The position numbers and the translations under genes are program-made. 64,000 bases of DNA from Glycomyces arizonensis DSM 44726 (GTDB taxonomy: Bacteria > Actinomycetota > Actinomycetes > Mycobacteriales > Micromonosporaceae): positions 17,616 to 81,615 of the forward strand of contig NZ_AXWO01000027.1 of the NCBI RefSeq assembly GCF_000482705.1, written 5' to 3'. Below, one piece after another: positions 60,551 through 64,000 of this stretch. Numbering within the stretch: position 1 is the first letter of the stretch; the number at the start of each line of letters is the position of its first letter. The notes below the pieces were generated by a model that had not been told where the DNA came from, did no database searches, and saw only the letters and a program-made list of their open reading frames with translations.

Positions 60551-62131
60551 ATGTTGAGCGACCCAATGAACATCGACAAGGTCATTTCGCGGATACGTTC
60601 TGGAGAGCTCCGCATCCCAGGCTTTCAACGTCCATTCGTCTGGGAGCCTCAACAAGCTGCACTGCTAATGGACAGTATCTACAAAGGGTATCCCTTTGGC
60701 TCAATCCTTCTTTGGCGAACGGGGACCGTGCTCAAGACCGAACGGGAACTTGGCGGATTCAGATTGCCATCTCCCGAGAAGGACTATCCCATCGATTACG
60801 TACTAGACGGTCAACAGCGCATCACCTCACTATTTGCGACATTTCAAAACCAAATCGCTGGCGAAGATGAAGATCCTGAAGTGTGGCTGCCGATTTACTA
60901 TGATTTCGAGGCTGCTAGCGATGCGCAAGACCCGCAGTTCGTCGCTCTCAAGGCTGAATCTGTCGATCTAGATCGTCATTTTCCGCTAAAGACGTTCTTT
61001 AACCCCGTTGCCTTTTCTCGCGCAGCACAAAAGCTACCCGAGGCGCGTTATGAGGAAATCGTTATTGTGCAGCAAAGGTTTGTTGCAGCGACAATACCTG
61101 TTCAGACGTTTGAGTCTGAGGATCGTGCAAGCGTAGCAATCGTATTTGAGCGAGTAAACCGCCTGGGCGTCGAACTCGACATGTTCCAGCTACTAACAGC
61201 ATGGACCTGGAGCGACGAGTTCGATCTCCAGGAGCAATTCCATCTTCTCTCGGAGGAATTTGCCGAATTTGGTTTTGATGGGGTCGGCGCTGACAGCGAT
61301 CTCATGCTCCGATGCGCTGCAGCCGTTCTGGTTCAAGACCCCGCTCCCACCGCACTGATCGACATGAACGGTGGAGAAGTAAGGGCCCGATTTGAAGAAG
61401 TTGCGAACGCCCTTCGACTCGCGATCGACTTTGTTCGCGCCAATCTCCATGTTCGACATTTGAAATTCCTTCCGTATTCTGCACTACTAATCCCGTTGTG
61501 CGCATACTTCTCGAAGTACCAGAATCAACCCCTTCCCGACGCACACCGAAGCCGCCTCCTCCGATGGTTTTGGCGCACCTCATTCTCCCACCGTTACAGC
61601 GGAAACCCTCTCCGGAACGTGCGAGTCGATGTCCGGGAGGCAATTTCTCTTCGCGAGGGCGATGAATCAACGCTTGGAGAGTTCAAATTCGAATTGACTC
61701 CGAACTTCTTCCTTAGCCATGTGTTCAGGCAATCCAACGTCGCTTCAAGGTGCCTCATTCTCCTGTTGGCCACCCGACGCCCTTTCAGTTTCATCAGCGG
61801 GGCATCCGTTGATCTCGATTCAGTCTTGTCTGAACCCAACAGAAGAGAATACCACCACTGCTTCCCTCAGAAATACCTGACGAAGAACGAGATTGAGGAC
61901 AACCCAAAGCGAATTAGCTGCCTCGCCAACATGGCCTTTATTAGTCGAGTCGATAACCGAAAAATCCTAGACAAGGCTCCAAGCGAGTATCGCAATCTCA
62001 TGCCGAAAGACGTATCCAGGATTTCAGATGCGGCGCTCCTGCCTCCAGAGCTTTTCGCCGATAATTGGAACGAGTACCTAACCAAGCGCGCAAAAGCACT
62101 CGCGGGGGCCGCCAATCTCCTATTGAATTAG
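60551..62131 (+). CDS. DUF262 protein with C-terminal HNH-like motif (putative defence nuclease)
   Basis: A 526-residue protein. The N-terminal DUF262 domain shows IPGFQRPFVWEP (residues about 22-33), DSIYKGYPFGSILLW and the signature VLDGQQRITSL near residue 85, the DGQQR of GmrS-like NTP-dependent restriction. The C-terminus has REYHHCFPQKYL, CLANMAFISRVDNR and a closing helix, matching an HNH/DUF1524-like nuclease. GmrSD-type enzymes cut modified phage DNA. Base composition is clearly AT-richer than the flanks, indicating transfer. The ATG is close behind AGGAG; TTG 60554 is also possible. Confidence 0.85.
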   Translation: MLSDPMNIDKVISRIRSGELRIPGFQRPFVWEPQQAALLMDSIYKGYPFGSILLWRTGTVLKTERELGGFRLPSPEKDYPIDYVLDGQQRITSLFATFQNQIAGEDEDPEVWLPIYYDFEAASDAQDPQFVALKAESVDLDRHFPLKTFFNPVAFSRAAQKLPEARYEEIVIVQQRFVAATIPVQTFESEDRASVAIVFERVNRLGVELDMFQLLTAWTWSDEFDLQEQFHLLSEEFAEFGFDGVGADSDLMLRCAAAVLVQDPAPTALIDMNGGEVRARFEEVANALRLAIDFVRANLHVRHLKFLPYSALLIPLCAYFSKYQNQPLPDAHRSRLLRWFWRTSFSHRYSGNPLRNVRVDVREAISLREGDESTLGEFKFELTPNFFLSHVFRQSNVASRCLILLLATRRPFSFISGASVDLDSVLSEPNRREYHHCFPQKYLTKNEIEDNPKRISCLANMAFISRVDNRKILDKAPSEYRNLMPKDVSRISDAALLPPELFADNWNEYLTKRAKALAGAANLLLN

Positions 62132-62178
62132 GAGAGCGGAAGAAGCCGTGGGCGGTAGGTTAGGATTCTAGGTGAAAG

Positions 62179-62202
62179 CCGCGGTCTTCTTCCAGACCGC
62201 GG
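62179..62202. terminator. bidirectional terminator after the DUF262 gene
   Basis: Perfect 9-bp stem CCGCGGTCT/AGACCGCGG, 6-nt loop, between the convergent genes. Confidence 0.75.
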
Positions 62203-62221
62203 ACTATTGGATAGCCACCTC

Positions 62222-62698
62222 CTACGGCAGAGGGATATCGACGTTCTCCTCGTCCACCGCTTGACGAAAGACTCGTCGCCAGTCTTCAAAATCCTGGTAG
62301 ACCCGTCTCCGCCTCAACCATCGCTGTCTGGACGTGGTGAGGTATTTACATCCGCAGTTGAGAATCTCATCCCGGACGTCCATTGCCCCAATCCCATCTA
62401 GCGTCTCATTCCACTCCTCGGCGAGGACCCATATTAGCGATCGGGCGACCGCCGCTTCATGTTTGCTCACGTGGTGGTGCTGAAAGCGGAACTCAATCAA
62501 TTCTTCGCGGAGCGGCTCGGTGCCCTCGATCTCGCTAGGGCCGACAAGGCCGTCATATTCGTCTTTTTCATCCCAATTCGTTCTCCATTTGTCAGTGAGG
62601 CGGATGACGCGCTGACGGCGCTTCCAGTCCTCAACCCATGCCTCCACCCGGGGTTGGAGGATCGGTTTGAGGAGTACGTCGAGCACAAGCGTGGTCAC
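62222..62698 (-). CDS. hypothetical protein with its 5' end at the IS boundary
   Basis: About 158 residues from GTG 62698. Trp- and Arg-rich (WVEDWKRRQRV, SRQRWLRRRRVYQDFEDWRRVF); no family recognised. The frame continues into the insertion sequence to 62842, but those residues come from IS DNA. The gene therefore either starts at 62698, only 11 bp from the IS, or has lost its native start and promoter through the insertion. Composition is AT-richer like the DUF262 gene, so both may belong to one acquired island. Confidence 0.5.
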   Translation of the reverse strand: MTTLVLDVLLKPILQPRVEAWVEDWKRRQRVIRLTDKWRTNWDEKDEYDGLVGPSEIEGTEPLREELIEFRFQHHHVSKHEAAVARSLIWVLAEEWNETLDGIGAMDVRDEILNCGCKYLTTSRQRWLRRRRVYQDFEDWRRVFRQAVDEENVDIPLP

Positions 62699-62708
62699 GG
62701 TGGCGATG

Positions 62709-62727
62709 CAGGGCGTAAGCAAAGTCG
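62709..62727 (+). repeat. left terminal inverted repeat of the IS
   Basis: Nineteen bases identical to the inverted right end; matching decays beyond them. Confidence 0.9.
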
Positions 62728-62767
62728 GTTCGGGTTCGTGTTTCCGCTGGCCAGGGCCGCAACTGAA

Positions 62768-62826
62768 GCAACGGTTCCCTCGTTGAAGACGATGGACTAG
62801 ATCTGTCGTCAGGAGGAAACCGTTGC
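62768..62826 (+). promoter_or_regulatory. hairpin covering the transposase ribosome site and start codon
   Basis: GCAACGGTTCCCTC (62768-62781) pairs with GAGGAAACCGTTGC (62813-62826) with one mismatch; an inner stem GACGA/TCGTC (62788-62792, 62806-62810) supports it. The second arm includes most of the AGGAGG site and the TTG start. Confidence 0.6.
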
Positions 62827-64000
62827 GGGACAAGACTCTCACGCTCGATGTTTGGTGGACTGATTTCGCTGGGCATGTCGCACAGATTCCGGACCCGAGA
62901 TCGGCGCGCGGCGTGCGTCACCCGTTCGGCGCGACGATTGCCCTGGCCTGCGCGGCAATGCTCGCGGGCCGGAACTCGATCGCGTCGATCGAGCGGTGGG
63001 CGAGGGACGCCCCGCAAGCGGTCCTCGCCGCAGCCGGAGCGAGGAACGTCAACGGCCCGTTCGGGACCCGGTTCTACCCGCCTGGCTATGACACCTTCCG
63101 GCGCCTGCTTGGTGAAGCGGTCCCCGAAGGCGTCGCTTCCTTGGCCGCCGCGGCCCGTCAGCTCGCATTCGCACCCGACGACCAGATCCGCATCGACGGC
63201 AAACGCCTGCGCGGGGCCGCGCCCGGCAAAATAAAGCCGTTGCTGGTCGCCGCGCACGACTCCGCCGATCGGGCACTCGGCCAAGTCCTGGCCCTGGACA
63301 ACGACGAGCACGCCGCCGCCCGCCACTTGATCGATATCCTTGGTCTTGAGACCGCGCTGATCAGCGCGGACGCCCTGCACTGGTGTGCGGAGACCGCCCA
63401 GGTCGTCATCGACCGCGGTTTCGATTATCTGCTGTGCTGCAAGGGGAATCGACCCGAACTGTTCGCGCAGATCAATGCGCTGCCCTGGGCCGGGATCGAC
63501 AACGCCTGGGAGGCCCGCGGCTCGGGGCACGGCCGAGATGAGACGCGCACGATCAAGATTCTCGCCGTCGGCGGCGCGGTCCGGATCGGCTTCCCCGGCG
63601 CTGCCCAGGTCGCCAGGGTGCGCCGGTGGCGGCGGGATCGCCGCACCGGGGAGTCCAGCCACGAGACGGTGTACTACCTGACCAGCCGTGACTTCCGGGC
63701 GTTGCGCCCGGCCGAGTTCGCCGCCGCGGTGCGCCGCCACTGGGGTATCGAGGCATGGCATTGGCTGCGTGACATGGTCTTCGGCGAGGACGCCTCGAAT
63801 CTGCGGTCGGGCTTCGCGCCGCAGAACCTCGCGAGTCTGCGCAACCTCGCCATCGCGGTCCTGAAAGCCGTTGGCGGCCAGTGCATCACCGCGTTGCGCG
63901 ACCGGATCGCGAACCACCCCTACACGCTGCCCCTCGAAATCCTCGGCCTCGCACTCATCGAACAGACTTTTCAACCGAGACGACTTTGCTTACGCCCTGG
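62823..64000 (+). CDS. ISAs1 family transposase, 3' end beyond window
   Basis: A DDE transposase of the ISAs1 family, at least 392 residues, open to the last base. Catalytic residues: Asp125 (RIDGKRLRG), Asp183 (LISADALHWC) and Glu310 (HWGIEAWHWLRDMVFGED), with the N-terminal DDE-associated part (IPDPRSARGVRHPFGATIAL) typical of the family. TTG 62823 has AGGAGG 6 nt upstream. The frame passes through the right inverted repeat without a stop, so the stop lies in flanking DNA or the protein is longer than usual. Confidence 0.88.
   Translation, partial: MRDKTLTLDVWWTDFAGHVAQIPDPRSARGVRHPFGATIALACAAMLAGRNSIASIERWARDAPQAVLAAAGARNVNGPFGTRFYPPGYDTFRRLLGEAVPEGVASLAAAARQLAFAPDDQIRIDGKRLRGAAPGKIKPLLVAAHDSADRALGQVLALDNDEHAAARHLIDILGLETALISADALHWCAETAQVVIDRGFDYLLCCKGNRPELFAQINALPWAGIDNAWEARGSGHGRDETRTIKILAVGGAVRIGFPGAAQVARVRRWRRDRRTGESSHETVYYLTSRDFRALRPAEFAAAVRRHWGIEAWHWLRDMVFGEDASNLRSGFAPQNLASLRNLAIAVLKAVGGQCITALRDRIANHPYTLPLEILGLALIEQTFQPRRLCLRP
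63981..63999 (-). repeat. right terminal inverted repeat of the IS
   Basis: CGACTTTGCTTACGCCCTG, exact reverse complement of the left end; the transposase frame reads through it. Confidence 0.9.

Larger units (their letters stand above)
62709..63999 (+). mobile_element. ISAs1-family insertion sequence
   Basis: Bounded by 19-bp perfect inverted repeats CAGGGCGTAAGCAAAGTCG (62709-62727 and, inverted, 63981-63999). Total length 1291 bp, normal for ISAs1. It holds one transposase gene. The target duplication cannot be checked because only one base lies beyond the right end. Confidence 0.9.

Overview
The window is high-GC DNA with actinomycete gene content: a Pup-proteasome locus, the WYL regulators PafB and PafC, RbpA, a polyprenol-phosphate mannose synthase beside Lnt, and mycothiol-type DinB/MPI-fold proteins. 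No rRNA, tRNA or CRISPR array was found, so placement stops at a free-living actinomycete (Actinomycetota). Many genes carry a TAnnnT element 6-7 nt before the start codon, the signature of leaderless mRNAs, and this was used to choose several starts.

Layout. 1-11 kb: protein tagging and export. In order: the 3' part of dop, pup, prcB, prcA, pafA, a small membrane protein, a DUF3866 gene, pafB-pafC, a small membrane protein and tatA-tatC. 11-15 kb: an HAD hydrolase, the helicase HelY and a 5'-3' exonuclease. 15-19 kb: a three-gene polar amino-acid ABC importer followed by an amidohydrolase. 19-22.5 kb: a structured 0.5-kb intergenic region, then lnt-ppm1-fxsA. 22.6-31.7 kb: rbpA, an Hsp70-like membrane-anchored ATPase, a PadR regulator with its operators, a MurA paralogue, LysR, small proteins, an orphan response regulator, a YigZ-family protein and a GH43 enzyme. 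31.2-37.8 kb, minus strand: ArfB, a phosphotransferase, a surface protein, a DUF3516 helicase and exonuclease III. 37.9-43.3 kb: a large membrane protein, a second exonuclease III, an envelope protein and an MPI-fold protein. 43.3-49.3 kb: ogt with ada-alkA, a tyrosine recombinase, YjbQ, MerR, a nucleotidyltransferase and a TPR protein. 49.3-60.2 kb: a mosaic of small metabolic, regulatory and transport genes. 60.2-64 kb: an AT-richer island with a DUF262/HNH putative defence nuclease, a hypothetical gene and an ISAs1-family insertion sequence that reaches the window edge.

How the parts work together. Dop deamidates Pup (it ends in GGQ), PafA ligates it to proteins, PrcA/PrcB degrade them, and PafBC is the DNA-damage regulator usually encoded beside them. 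Repair genes are frequent across the window (two exonuclease III genes, Ogt, Ada-AlkA, a 5'-3' exonuclease, two Ski2-like helicases). Features most worth checking are the hairpin between pup and prcB, the candidate structured RNA upstream of lnt, two minus-strand genes whose frames run without a stop into a convergent neighbour, the triple 18-bp motif upstream of the DUF262 gene, and a hairpin in the IS that buries the transposase start site.
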